Shown here: one piece after another, positions 5,781-13,712 of the stretch
How the letters are laid out: each line of letters begins with the position of its first letter
Numbering within the stretch: position 1 is the stretch's first letter
Assembly (NCBI GenBank): GCA_900553925.1
Contig: USFH01000029.1
Coordinates: 1 to 16,563 of the forward strand
Source: an uncultured Clostridium sp.
Lineage (GTDB): Bacteria; Bacillota; Clostridia; Lachnospirales; Lachnospiraceae
Direction: 5' to 3'
DNA: 16,563 nucleotides
Notes under the pieces: generated by a model
The model's database searches: none
What the model was told of the DNA's origin: nothing
What the model saw: the letters and a program-made list of their open reading frames with translations, nothing else
Program-made: the position numbers and the translations under genes

Positions 5781-7460
5781 ATGAATTTCGGTCAGATTAC
5801 CGAAGAATTTAATACGGAGACTACAAAGCAGGTGATACATTCGATTTTGAATGCGGGTGGTGAAGCAAGTCTGGTGATCGACCGCTCAACATTCGAGATT
5901 CTGTATCAGAATGACAAATCTATAGAACTGATGGGCAACCGGATAGGAATGGTATGCCATGAGGTTATGTGTACGAAGGAAACTCCTTGTATGGACTGTC
6001 CGATGCAGCAGATCAAGACACGTTCTCCGCTTGTGCGGGAACGATACGAAGAGCTGTTAGAGGGAGTTGCTACATGGAAATATACGAATATTCAATGGTT
6101 TGATGGCAGAGATGCTGTACTTGCAACACTGGTTGCTATCGGTGATAAAGAGCAGGCGATCATGAACAACATGATGGAACAGGCCGTGCAGATGCAGAAT
6201 CACACACCGGATGAGATCGATAAATTGACAGGTATTCCGAACCGGATCCGGTTTTATGATCAGACACAGGTTGCGATTCAGGATATCTATAAGAATTATG
6301 CGATCATACTGCTGGATATCGAGCGATTCAAGAATATTAATGATATCCATGGAATCGCTGAAGGCGACGAGGTACTCCGTTATATCGCGTGGGTGTTGAA
6401 GGAAACCTATGGTGATCATAACAATTACGCAAGACTGCATTCCGATATGTTCGTATTTTATATCAGCTACGAGAAAAAAGGCGAGATTATCAAGGAAATC
6501 GAGAAGATCCGCAAGAAGATCAGCGCGAATCCATTTCAGTATGATATTGTAACAAAGTTTGGTATTTATCTTGTGGACGACCGCAGCATTCCGGTGAATC
6601 TGATGTGCGACCGGGCGATGATGGCAGAGCGTACCGTGAAAGGAAATATCATGAAGTTCTGTGCATTTTATGATGAGCATTACCGCGAGGAGATGCTGCG
6701 TGCAGGACAGATCGAGCAGGATATGGAGAGGGCTCTGACAGAACATCAATATCAGATGTATCTGCAGCCGAAGTATCGTTTGTCAGACAATACATTATGT
6801 GGGGCAGAGGTGCTGTGCAGATGGAAACATCCGGAGAAGGGCTTGATTCCGCCGAACGATTTCATTCCATTGTTTGAGAAGAATGGATTTATTCTGAAAC
6901 TGGATGAATATATGTGGGAAGAGGCGTGCAAGAACATCCGCCGCTGGCTGGATGAAGGACATCAGGTCGTGCCAATCTCGGTAAATATATCAAGGTACCA
7001 TATCCAGCATAATAATCTCGAGAAGGCACTTACGAACCTGCTTGACAAATATAATCTTACTCCGGACCGGCTGAATCTGGAGATTACAGAGTCGCTGTTC
7101 CTCGATAACCCGGAGGAGCTTAACCGTGTGCTTGAGCGATTGCAGAGGATGGGATTTAAGCTGGAGGTAGATGACTTCGGATCGGGATTTTCATCTCTGA
7201 ATCTGATCCGGAATATATCTGTCGATACGATTAAGATCGACAAGGAATTCCTCGATAGTGAGATTGCATCAGAGAAGGGCAAGATCGTTGTGAATCATAC
7301 AATCGGAATGGCGAAGGATCTGAATCTGCAGGTAATCGCAGAAGGTGTCGAGACGAAGGCACATGTTGATTTTCTGCGGGAAAGCCACTGCGATATCGCA
7401 CAGGGATACTTCTTCGCGAAGCCGATGCCGGTCGAAGAATTCGAGCGGATTGCATTCTAG
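5781..7460 (+). CDS. PAS-GGDEF-EAL protein, predicted cyclic-di-GMP phosphodiesterase
   Basis: 559 residues with no membrane segment, so probably cytosolic. Residues 1-130 form a PAS-like sensor with a cysteine cluster C59-x4-C64-x5-C70-x2-C73, which could bind a metal or Fe-S centre (inference). Residues about 145-300 are a GGDEF fold whose signature reads HSDMF (220-224), so diguanylate cyclase activity is unlikely. Residues about 315-555 are an EAL domain with EVL (343-345), VNIS, EITES, DDFG (464-467), IDK, AEGVE and QGYFFAKP; all metal- and base-binding residues appear present, so c-di-GMP hydrolysis to pGpG is expected. A long repeat-bearing leader and strong promoter precede it, and an AGAGGA ribosome site lies six bases before the ATG. 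It appears monocistronic. Confidence 0.9.
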   Translation: MNFGQITEEFNTETTKQVIHSILNAGGEASLVIDRSTFEILYQNDKSIELMGNRIGMVCHEVMCTKETPCMDCPMQQIKTRSPLVRERYEELLEGVATWKYTNIQWFDGRDAVLATLVAIGDKEQAIMNNMMEQAVQMQNHTPDEIDKLTGIPNRIRFYDQTQVAIQDIYKNYAIILLDIERFKNINDIHGIAEGDEVLRYIAWVLKETYGDHNNYARLHSDMFVFYISYEKKGEIIKEIEKIRKKISANPFQYDIVTKFGIYLVDDRSIPVNLMCDRAMMAERTVKGNIMKFCAFYDEHYREEMLRAGQIEQDMERALTEHQYQMYLQPKYRLSDNTLCGAEVLCRWKHPEKGLIPPNDFIPLFEKNGFILKLDEYMWEEACKNIRRWLDEGHQVVPISVNISRYHIQHNNLEKALTNLLDKYNLTPDRLNLEITESLFLDNPEELNRVLERLQRMGFKLEVDDFGSGFSSLNLIRNISVDTIKIDKEFLDSEIASEKGKIVVNHTIGMAKDLNLQVIAEGVETKAHVDFLRESHCDIAQGYFFAKPMPVEEFERIAF

Positions 7461-7478
7461 AAAAATATGCTTATAATC

Positions 7479-7508
7479 TTGACATATCATATAGGGCTGT
7501 TGTATAGT
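7479..7508 (+). promoter_or_regulatory. Sigma-A promoter of the acyl carrier protein gene
   Basis: TTGACA (7479-7484), 18-nt spacer, TATAGT (7503-7508), just after the GGDEF/EAL stop. The leader to the ATG at 7581 is about 65 nt. Confidence 0.7.
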
Positions 7509-7580
7509 TTTTGTATGAAAAGCCACTTAGCCGATGTGCAAGTGATGTTATAAAATGAAATGTAAAAGGAGACTAATCAC

Positions 7581-7814
7581 ATGTTAGAAAAGTTAAAGGA
7601 AATTATTGCAGACCAGCTTAGCGTAGACGAGAGCGAGATCGAACTCTCTACATCTTTCAAGGATGATCTTGGTGCAGATTCATTGGATCTTTACGAGCTC
7701 GTTATGGCTTTGGAAGAGGAGTATGGCTGCGAGATCCCTGCAGATGATGTAGCTGCTATGGCAACTGTAGAGGATGTTGTTAATTACCTTAAGAATAACG
7801 GTATCGAGGAGTAA
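7581..7814 (+). CDS. acpP: Acyl carrier protein
   Basis: 77 residues, the usual ACP length. The motif LGADSLDLYELVMALEEEYG carries Ser34, the site for the 4'-phosphopantetheine arm, followed by the acidic helix II that docks fatty-acid synthase enzymes. The protein is strongly acidic, as expected. An AAAAGGAG ribosome site lies nine bases before the start. The gene has its own promoter and terminator and stands alone, without fab genes beside it. It may be the housekeeping ACP of type II fatty-acid synthesis or a second, specialised copy; the sequence near the serine is of the fatty-acid type, which favours the former. Confidence 0.93.
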   Translation: MLEKLKEIIADQLSVDESEIELSTSFKDDLGADSLDLYELVMALEEEYGCEIPADDVAAMATVEDVVNYLKNNGIEE

Positions 7815-7856
7815 TCCACCGGAACCGATATGTTAATATCCGATATTTAATTTACG

Positions 7857-7890
7857 AGAGACACTGCCGAGAGGCAGTGTCTCTTTGTGT
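7857..7890 (+). terminator. Terminator of the acyl carrier protein gene
   Basis: AGAGACACTGCC (7857-7868) and GGCAGTGTCTCT (7873-7884) make a perfect 12-bp stem with a GAGA tetraloop, followed by TTGTGT. Confidence 0.85.
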
Positions 7891-7912
7891 AATAAACCGT
7901 CTATACATACAG

Positions 7913-7950
7913 AAAACAAAAACAGCGGCTGCACATCGTGCAAGCCGCTG
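7913..7950 (-). terminator. Terminator of cellobiose phosphorylase
   Basis: Minus strand: CAGCGGCTTGCAC and GTGCAGCCGCTG form a 12-bp stem with one bulged base and a 3-nt loop, followed by TTTTTGTTTT (complement of 7922-7913). It lies about 40 bases past the stop of the gene. Confidence 0.85.
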
Positions 7951-7986
7951 CTATTATATCTGTGAATCGTTTCACGAATTATCTAA

Positions 7987-10470
7987 TTAGCCAAGGACAA
8001 CCTCAACCTTATGAGCCTTGCCATCACCGGCAACAGGGATTACATTGCCATCGACAGCCTTGCCATCTACAGTCATGCTCTTAACACCCTTGCATACGTG
8101 ATCCGGATTCTTAACCTCGATCTCATATGTATCGCCACGGAACTGACGGGTTGCCTTCATGCCATCCCATGCAGAAGGGATAGAAGGATCTACCTTCAAA
8201 CCATCGAAGTCAGGCTGTACACCGAGGATGTACTGGGAGATAGCTACCATGTTCCAGGCAGCAGTACCTGTCAGCCATGAGTTCTTACCCTGACCGAAGT
8301 TCTTGCCTGTCTGACCGATATCAGAACCGGCATCCTTACCACCGATCATCTGTCCATATACATATGGCTCTGTCTTGTGGATATCAGATGTCTCTTCCGT
8401 GAATGCAGGAGCGATCTCTGAGTAATACTTGAATGCCTGATCACCCTGACCTGCATAAGCAGCAGCACAGATGATCCATGCATTGTTATGTGTGAAGATA
8501 CCGGCGTTCTCCTTGTATCCGCCCGGATATGTAGAGATCTCACCATACTGGATGTAGTACTTTGTATAAGCAGGGTTGTTCAGAACCAGACCATGCTTTG
8601 TATTCAGTCTCTCGTCGATAGCAGCAAGCGTCTTCATGTCACAGCCCTGATCCTTACCGATCTCAGACATGATTGCGAAGCCCTGTGGCTCGATGAAGAT
8701 CTTACCTTCTTCACATTCCTTAGAGCCCATCTTCTCGCCATTTGCATCATAAGCACGGATGAACCAGTCACCATCCCAGGCAGATTCCATAACGTTTGCC
8801 TTCATCTTATCGATCTCAGCCTGAGCAGCAGCAGCTTCGTCATCCTTGCCGAGGTGTTTCAGGATAGATACATAGTTCGGACCTGCATAGGTGAAGAGTG
8901 TAGCAACCATAACAGACTCAGCAACCTTAGAGTAGCCGCCCTCAGCAGCAAACTTAGGGTTTGTATATGTCTGGAAGCTCTCACCCGGTGTGTCAGAGTA
9001 GCATGACAGGTTGATACAGTCATTCCAGTCTGCACGCATTGCAAGTGGAAGTCCGTGAGGTCCAAGGTTATTTACGATCTTGTAGAAGGAAACCTTCAGG
9101 TGATCAAGCATTGGCTTAGCCTTAGACTCGTCGTTATCATAAGGAACCATCTCATCGAGGATACCCCAGTCGCCTGTCTCCTTGATGTAAGCGGAAACAG
9201 AAAGGATCATCCACAATGGGTCATCGGAGAAGTCACCACCGATATCGGAGTTACCCTTCTTGGTCAGTGGCTGATACTGATGGTAGCAGCCGCCATCCTC
9301 AAGCTGAGTCGAAGCGATATCAATAATTCTCTCTCTTGCACGGTCTGGAATCTGGTGAACGAAACCGAGGATATCCTGGTTTGAATCACGGAATCCCATA
9401 CCACGACCGATACCTGATTCGAAATAAGAAGCAGAACGTGAAAGGTTGAAAGTAACCATACACTGATACTGGTTCCAGATATTAACCATACGGTTAACCT
9501 TGTCATCCGGTGTGTCAACATTTAAGATGCCAAGGAGATTATCCCATGTGCGTCTTAACTCTGTAAGACCGGCAGCAACCTTCTCTGGTGTGTTGTACTT
9601 GTCGATCATAGCAAGAGCCTTTACTTTATTGATTGTCTTACCATCTGCCTCGAACTTCTCTTCCACAGGCATCTCTACATAGCCAAGGATGAAGATCAGA
9701 GTCTTAGACTCGCCCGGAGCAAGTGTAATCTTCTTATAATGGGAAGCGATTGGTGACCAGCCATCTGCAAATGAGTTATTAGCCACACCGGCTTCAACTG
9801 CCTGAGGATTGTGGAAACCATTGTACAATCCGATGAATGCATCACGGTCTGTATCATAGCCGTCAATCGTGTCATTTACAGAATAGAATGCATAATGATC
9901 ACGTCTGTCTCTGTACTCGGTCTTGTGATAGATGGTAGAATCCTTCACCTCAACACGGCCGGTACTGAAGTTTCTCTGGAAGTTTGTGCAGTCGTCCTGT
10001 GCATCCCATAGACACCACTCAGCAAATGAGAAGAATGAGAATGTCTTCTCTGCATTGCTTTCATTTGTCAGAACTACCTGCTGTACCTCACCATCGTAAT
10101 TCTGTGGTACGAAGAAAGTTACTTCTGCCTTCAGGTCATTCTTCTTACCTGAGATGATCGTGTAACCCATACCATGACGGCACTCGTAAGCATCAAGCTC
10201 TGTCTTCACCGGAGACCAGCCCGGATTCCAGATAGTGCCATTCTCATTAATATAGAAGTAACGGCCCCCCATATCGATTGGAACATTGTTATAACGATAA
10301 CGGGTGATTCTTCTGAGACGAGCGTCCTTGTAGAAGGAATATCCTCCTGCTGTGTTGGAAATCAAGGAGAAGAATCCCTGTGTGCCTAAGTAGTTGATCC
10401 ATGGATATGGAGTTCTAGGCGTTGTAATGACGTATTCGCGATTTGCGTCATCAAAGTAACCAAATTTCAT
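7987..10470 (-). CDS. cbp: Cellobiose phosphorylase (GH94)
   Basis: 827 residues. It reversibly phosphorolyses cellobiose to glucose 1-phosphate and glucose in the cytosol, saving ATP during cellulose or glucan use. The N-terminus 'MKFGYFDDANREYVI' and the stretch 'RTPYPWINYLG...FFSLISNTAGGYSFY' are typical of cellobiose phosphorylases. The (alpha/alpha)6 catalytic domain has MGFRDSNQD and ADWND (480-484); by comparison with characterised GH94 enzymes Asp484 is the general acid and Trp482 a substrate contact. Length fits the family (about 810-830). The start is set at 10470 because an AAGGAAGG site lies about eight bases upstream and the family begins there; the frame is open 26 codons further up without a ribosome site. 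Cellodextrin or laminaribiose phosphorylase is less likely. No transporter gene lies next to it here. Confidence 0.93.
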   Translation of the reverse strand: MKFGYFDDANREYVITTPRTPYPWINYLGTQGFFSLISNTAGGYSFYKDARLRRITRYRYNNVPIDMGGRYFYINENGTIWNPGWSPVKTELDAYECRHGMGYTIISGKKNDLKAEVTFFVPQNYDGEVQQVVLTNESNAEKTFSFFSFAEWCLWDAQDDCTNFQRNFSTGRVEVKDSTIYHKTEYRDRRDHYAFYSVNDTIDGYDTDRDAFIGLYNGFHNPQAVEAGVANNSFADGWSPIASHYKKITLAPGESKTLIFILGYVEMPVEEKFEADGKTINKVKALAMIDKYNTPEKVAAGLTELRRTWDNLLGILNVDTPDDKVNRMVNIWNQYQCMVTFNLSRSASYFESGIGRGMGFRDSNQDILGFVHQIPDRARERIIDIASTQLEDGGCYHQYQPLTKKGNSDIGGDFSDDPLWMILSVSAYIKETGDWGILDEMVPYDNDESKAKPMLDHLKVSFYKIVNNLGPHGLPLAMRADWNDCINLSCYSDTPGESFQTYTNPKFAAEGGYSKVAESVMVATLFTYAGPNYVSILKHLGKDDEAAAAQAEIDKMKANVMESAWDGDWFIRAYDANGEKMGSKECEEGKIFIEPQGFAIMSEIGKDQGCDMKTLAAIDERLNTKHGLVLNNPAYTKYYIQYGEISTYPGGYKENAGIFTHNNAWIICAAAYAGQGDQAFKYYSEIAPAFTEETSDIHKTEPYVYGQMIGGKDAGSDIGQTGKNFGQGKNSWLTGTAAWNMVAISQYILGVQPDFDGLKVDPSIPSAWDGMKATRQFRGDTYEIEVKNPDHVCKGVKSMTVDGKAVDGNVIPVAGDGKAHKVEVVLG

Positions 10471-10504
10471 GTAAAATACCTTCCTTTCATAAAACACTGC
10501 CCTC

Positions 10505-10533
10505 ATTATATAATAAAAATAGTCAAAGCACAA
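10505..10533 (-). promoter_or_regulatory. Candidate promoter of cellobiose phosphorylase
   Basis: Minus strand: TTGTGC (10533-10528), 17-nt spacer, TATAAT (10510-10505). The -10 is consensus, the -35 weak, as is common for activated or regulated promoters. No clear catabolite-response palindrome is seen nearby. Confidence 0.45.
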
Positions 10534-10661
10534 CAAAAATTCTCGCATTCAGGCAACAAATTGCACAAACGAAAAATGCAGAAAGTATGCCAGAAAACTC
10601 CCTATTTACAAGGACGAATACCAATTATGACAGATTAAGTGTCAATTTTGCAAGGTCTATT

Positions 10662-10683
10662 GCAATTCACAAATTGCTATACT
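10662..10683 (+). promoter_or_regulatory. Extended -10 promoter with adjacent palindrome upstream of capD remnant
   Basis: TGC-TATACT (10675-10683) is an extended -10 without a good -35. The perfect inverted repeat GCAATT-CACA-AATTGC (10662-10677) abuts the -10 hexamer, in a position where a bound regulator could activate or block polymerase. Confidence 0.4.
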
Positions 10684-10750
10684 ATATTTTTGGAGATGAA
10701 TGGTAACAAAAGATAAAATTTCCGGGCGTGGCGTCCGGTGACAGGGAGAA

Positions 10751-11386
10751 ATGGGAAACATGGGAGAGAAAAAGTTCAAAATTCAGCACTGGCATATTGT
10801 CGCAGTGATGCTTATGGTGTACGATACAGTTGTAGTTAATTTTGCGTATGCGGTTGCATTGTGGCTGCGGTTTGACTGCCGGTTCTCAGCAATCGATATC
10901 AAATATCTGGAAGCGTGGATTATATATATACCGGTTCGAACGGTTATCACGCTGACAGTCTTCTGGCTCACAAGTATGTACAAACGAATATGGCGGTTCC
11001 TTGGCATCCGTGAATTACTGCCAATGACGAACGCGACATTGATCGCAGGACTGATCAACCTGTGTGGAATCACGATCTTCCTGCAGCGTATGCCGATTTC
11101 CTACTATATATTAGGATTTGTTCTGGAATATGTATGTGTGATCGGACTGCGGTATTCGTATCGTATCTTTGTCACAGAACGAAACCGGGCACATGGCAAG
11201 CAGGTGGACAATGTCATGGTTATTGGAGCCGGTGCGGCAGGACAGACGCTGATGCGAGAAATCCAGCGGTCATCCAAGCTCAACAACATGCGTGTGAAAT
11301 GTTTTATTGATAATAAGAACAAGAATGGACGTTTTATCGAGGGTGTTCCGGTAGCAGGAACAAGAGACGATATATTTGCTGCATAA
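10751..11386 (+). pseudogene. CapD/FlaA1-type nucleotide-sugar dehydratase, N-terminal fragment (frameshifted)
   Basis: 211 codons. The N-terminal half holds about four membrane helices (roughly 13-36, 52-75, 92-105 and 114-132), as in membrane-bound polysaccharide CapD/PglF-type proteins. A first Rossmann domain follows (VMVIGAGAAGQTLM, GxGxxG). The frame ends at TAA after 'VAGTRDDIFAA', where the family continues with 'xxxxKIDQIIFAIP'. That continuation is found in the third frame from about 11382, so roughly 11 bases appear to be missing compared with the usual spacing. Intact members are about 600 residues and make UDP-4-keto-6-deoxy-HexNAc for surface glycans. AGGGAG lies just before ATG 10751; ATG 10760 is an alternative start. 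A natural mutation or a sequencing error are both possible. Confidence 0.75.
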
Positions 11387-13172
11387 GATCGATCAAATCA
11401 TCTTTGCTATTCCAACGGCAACAAAGGATGAGCGTCGGGAGATACTTAATATATGTAACGAGACGGATTGTGTTGTGAAGACCGTGCCAGGTATCTACCA
11501 GATTGTGGATGGTGATGTGAAGCTGAGTAAGCTCCGGCCGATCTCTATGGAAGATCTGCTCGGAAGAGAACCGATCAAGACAGATCTTGCTAGTATAACC
11601 GGCTATATCGAGGGCAAACGTGTGCTGGTAACCGGTGGAGGCGGCTCGATCGGAAGTGAGCTTTGCAGACAGATCGCGGCAAGCCGGCCGGAACGACTTA
11701 TCATCTTTGATGTATATGAGAACAATGCATACGAGATTGAACAGGAATTACGACATAACTTCCCGAAACTGAATCTGACTGTACTGATTGGATCGGTACG
11801 TGACAGCTGCAGAATCGAGCGTGTGTTTGAAGAGTATAAACCGCAGATCGTCTACCATGCGGCGGCACACAAGCATGTGCCACTCATGGAGGGAAGTCCT
11901 TGCGAGGCGATCAAAAACAACATATTTGGCACTTATAAAACCGCACTTGCGGCAATCCGAAATCACTGCGACCGTTTTGTGCTGATCAGTACAGATAAAG
12001 CAGTCAATCCGACAAATGTCATGGGTGCGAGCAAGCGTATGTGTGAGAAGATCAATCATCACATAAGTCCGATTCAGGATGAATATATTGGGAAGTATCT
12101 GGCAGAGAAAACGTTAAATCTGACAGCTACATTGGATGCAGAGGAGGCTTATGCGGGGGCAGATTTTGTTGTGATTGCGGCACCGACGAATTATGACAGT
12201 CAGAAGAATTTTTTCGATACATCTGCAGTAGAATCGGTCATTGAATTGGTAATGAAGTATAATCCATCTGCAATTATGGTAATTAAGTCCACAATTCCGG
12301 TGGGATATACGAAATCCATCCGGAAGAAATATTGTTGTGAAAACATTATTTTCAGTCCGGAATTTCTGCGGGAATCAAAGGCGTTGTATGATAATTTATA
12401 CCCAAGCCGTATCATTGTTGGAACGGATATGGATGATGAGAGACTGGTTGCGGCGGCACATACATATGCGGGGCTGTTGCAGGAAGGCGCAATCAAGGAG
12501 AATATTGACACGCTGATCATGGGGTATACGGAAGCAGAGGCGGTCAAGCTTTTTGCAAATACATATCTGGCACTGCGTGTATCGTATTTCAACGAGCTCG
12601 ACACATATGCGGAGATGAAGGGCTTTGATACGCAGCAGATCATCAATGGTGTGTGTTTGGATCCGCGAATCGGCACATATTACAATAACCCAAGTTTTGG
12701 TTATGGAGGATATTGCCTGCCGAAGGACACAAAGCAGTTGTTGGCGAACTATCAGGATGTGCCGGAGAACCTGATTGAAGCGATTGTGGAATCAAACCGG
12801 ACGAGGAAGGATTATATTGCGGATCGAGTGCTGGAGATTGCTGGAGCGTATGGACCGAATGAAGACTACGATGCTTCGAAGGAAAAGGAAGTTGTCGTTG
12901 GTGTGTACCGCTTGACGATGAAAAGTAATTCGGATAATTTCCGGCAGAGTTCCATCCAGGGCGTTATGAAGCGGATCAAGGCGAAAAGGGCAACCGTGAT
13001 CGTGTATGAGCCGGCTTTGGAAGATGGTAGCACATTCTTTGGCAGCAGAGTTGTGAATGATCTGGCGCAGTTCAATGATCTGTCGCAGGCGATCATTGCG
13101 AACCGGTATGATGCTTGTCTGGATGATGTGGCGGACAAGGTATATACGAGAGATATATTTAGGAGAGATTAG
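11376..13172 (+). pseudogene. Chimera: CapD-type SDR domain fused to UDP-glucose 6-dehydrogenase lacking its N-terminus
   Basis: A continuous 598-codon frame opening only at a TTG without ribosome site. Codons to about 12047 continue the CapD homologue: VLVTGGGGSIGSELCRQ (NAD-binding TGxxGxxG), YHAAAHKHVPLME, and STDKAVNPTNVMGASKRM at the active-site Lys. The frame then passes directly into 'KINHHISPIQDEYI', the point where UDP-glucose dehydrogenases continue after their N-terminal GxGYVG Rossmann strand. The remaining 374 codons are a recognisable Ugd: IKSTIPVGYT, FSPEFLRESKALYDNLYPSRI, EAVKLFANTYLALRVSYFNE, and FGYGGYCLPKD with the catalytic Cys. Thus about the last 190 residues of CapD and the first 38 of Ugd are missing, including the Ugd NAD-binding glycine motif. 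The product is unlikely to be active in either reaction. An assembly join is the main alternative. Confidence 0.75.
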
Positions 13173-13181
13173 GGATGGGAG

Positions 13182-13218
13182 ACCGTCGGGAGCGTAGTGC
13201 TTTCGGCGGTTTTTGTGT
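13182..13218 (+). terminator. Terminator after the Ugd remnant
   Basis: ACCGTCGGGAGC (13182-13193) pairs with GCTTTCGGCGGT (13199-13210) through 12 pairs including G-U, 5-nt loop, followed by TTTTGTGTGTTT. Confidence 0.8.
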
Positions 13219-13260
13219 GTTTAAAAGATAAAATAAATCGAACAAATATTCGATTTGCGA

Positions 13261-13289
13261 TTGAATAAACATGGGATATATGGTATTCT
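13261..13289 (+). promoter_or_regulatory. Promoter of the structured RNA / toxin transcript
   Basis: TTGAAT (13261-13266), 17-nt spacer, TATTCT (13284-13289). The predicted start near 13296 places the first hairpin at the very 5' end of the RNA. Confidence 0.55.
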
Positions 13290-13293
13290 AAAT

Positions 13294-13494
13294 ATGCATG
13301 GAAACATGCATTGGAGTGCCCATGACAGGGCGCATGATGTCCGGGGGACATCAGTTCTGCGCCAACCGTAACGGAGTGAAGAGGCAGCCTCCCGAACTTA
13401 TACCAGAAAACTGGATTACATAGGAAGGTCGCTAGGTGTCCAGTGGACACCTGCTCAGCAAGGACCGGAGCGGGAGCGGAGACGGTGCGTTATA
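13294..13494 (+). ncRNA. Structured leader RNA upstream of the small toxin-like gene
   Basis: About 200 bases are packed with hairpins on the + strand. ATGCATG-GAAA-CATGCAT (13294-13311) comes first, then GTGCCC-ATGACA-GGGCGC (13316-13333) and GATGTCC-GGG-GGACATC (13336-13352). GGCGCA (13329-13334) also pairs with TGCGCC (13358-13363), which excludes the second hairpin. CCAG-AAAA-CTGG (13403-13414) and AGGTGTCC-AGT-GGACACCT (13434-13452) follow, the latter enclosed by GGTC (13427-13430)/GACC (13464-13467). It is far more GC-rich than the flanks. It may be the 5' leader of the 38-codon gene, an independent small RNA, or a 5' remnant of a group II intron (the GTGCCC-loop-GGGCGCA opening resembles domain I starts). 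No domain V or maturase is present, and I recognise no catalogued family. Confidence 0.45.
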
Positions 13495-13611
13495 ATGACG
13501 GCTTTTGAGATTATTTCGATAATTATAGGTATTTTGAGCTTGCTCATTGCCTTTGGAGGTTTGATTGTAGCGTTTCTTGCCTTTTTCGATAAGAGAAACA
13601 AGAAGAAATAA
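13495..13611 (+). CDS. Small holin-like membrane toxin (type I toxin-antitoxin candidate)
   Basis: 38 residues beginning MTAFEIIS. A short polar N-terminus precedes one long hydrophobic helix (about residues 6-31), and the peptide ends in a basic tail DKRNKKK. This plan (MT.FE.., one membrane helix, Lys-rich end) matches the 'putative holin-like toxin' peptides of Firmicute type I systems such as the TxpA/BsrG group, which depolarise or disturb the membrane when overproduced. The ribosome site is poor (GGAG 13 bases upstream), as often seen for such toxins. A hairpin follows the stop, and a convergent antisense promoter lies about 100 bases downstream, giving the 3'-overlapping arrangement expected for txpA/ratA-type pairs. 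Toxicity is inferred, not shown. The alternative is a small membrane regulator. Confidence 0.7.
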   Translation: MTAFEIISIIIGILSLLIAFGGLIVAFLAFFDKRNKKK

Positions 13612-13706
13612 AAATGCCTCACCTGTCTGATCCACAGGTGAGGCGATGTCCGTAAGGACAAAACCAATCTTCGGGAGCATCTACTTTGGAGTGGGTACTC
13701 TTCTTA
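13601..13706 (-). ncRNA. Candidate antisense antitoxin RNA
   Basis: The RNA is predicted to start near 13706 on the minus strand, run leftward through a hairpin (13675-13700) and a GGAC-TTAC-GTCC stem, and end at the stem GCCTCACCTGT/ACAGGTGAGGC (13616-13644). On this strand that stem is followed by ATTTTTATTTCTTCTT. The product, about 105 nt, would be fully complementary to the last codons and 3' untranslated part of the toxin message, as in RatA- or SR4-type antitoxins. Confidence 0.6.
13616..13644 (-). terminator. Terminator of the antisense RNA
   Basis: A perfect 11-bp stem (13616-13626 with 13634-13644) with a 7-nt loop. The T-run follows only on the minus strand (complement of AAAAAT and the AAGAAG tract before it), so it ends leftward transcription. 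Confidence 0.75.
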
Positions 13707-13710
13707 ATTC
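13675..13710 (+). terminator. Terminator of the toxin message
   Basis: GAGCATCTACT (13675-13685) pairs with AGTGGGTACTC (13690-13700), ten of eleven positions including G-U, with loop TTGG, then TTCTTAATTC. On the opposite strand it forms the 5' hairpin of the antisense RNA. Confidence 0.55.
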
Positions 13711-13712
13711 AT

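Noticed and set aside
7962..7975. Catabolite-response (cre) site GTGAATCGTTTCAC
   Set aside because: The spacing does not fit the cre consensus and it lies downstream of cellobiose phosphorylase, not at its promoter.
8488..9006. 172-codon frame on the + strand inside the phosphorylase gene
   Set aside because: It is antisense to a strongly conserved enzyme and has no ribosome site or recognisable motif.
11376..13172. Treating the 598-codon frame as a functional bifunctional enzyme
   Set aside because: It has no start with a ribosome site, CapD lacks its C-terminus, and Ugd lacks its NAD-binding motif.
13169..13450. 93-codon minus-strand frame across the structured RNA
   Set aside because: It is complementary to the hairpin-rich RNA, has no recognisable domain, and overlaps the + terminator and promoter.
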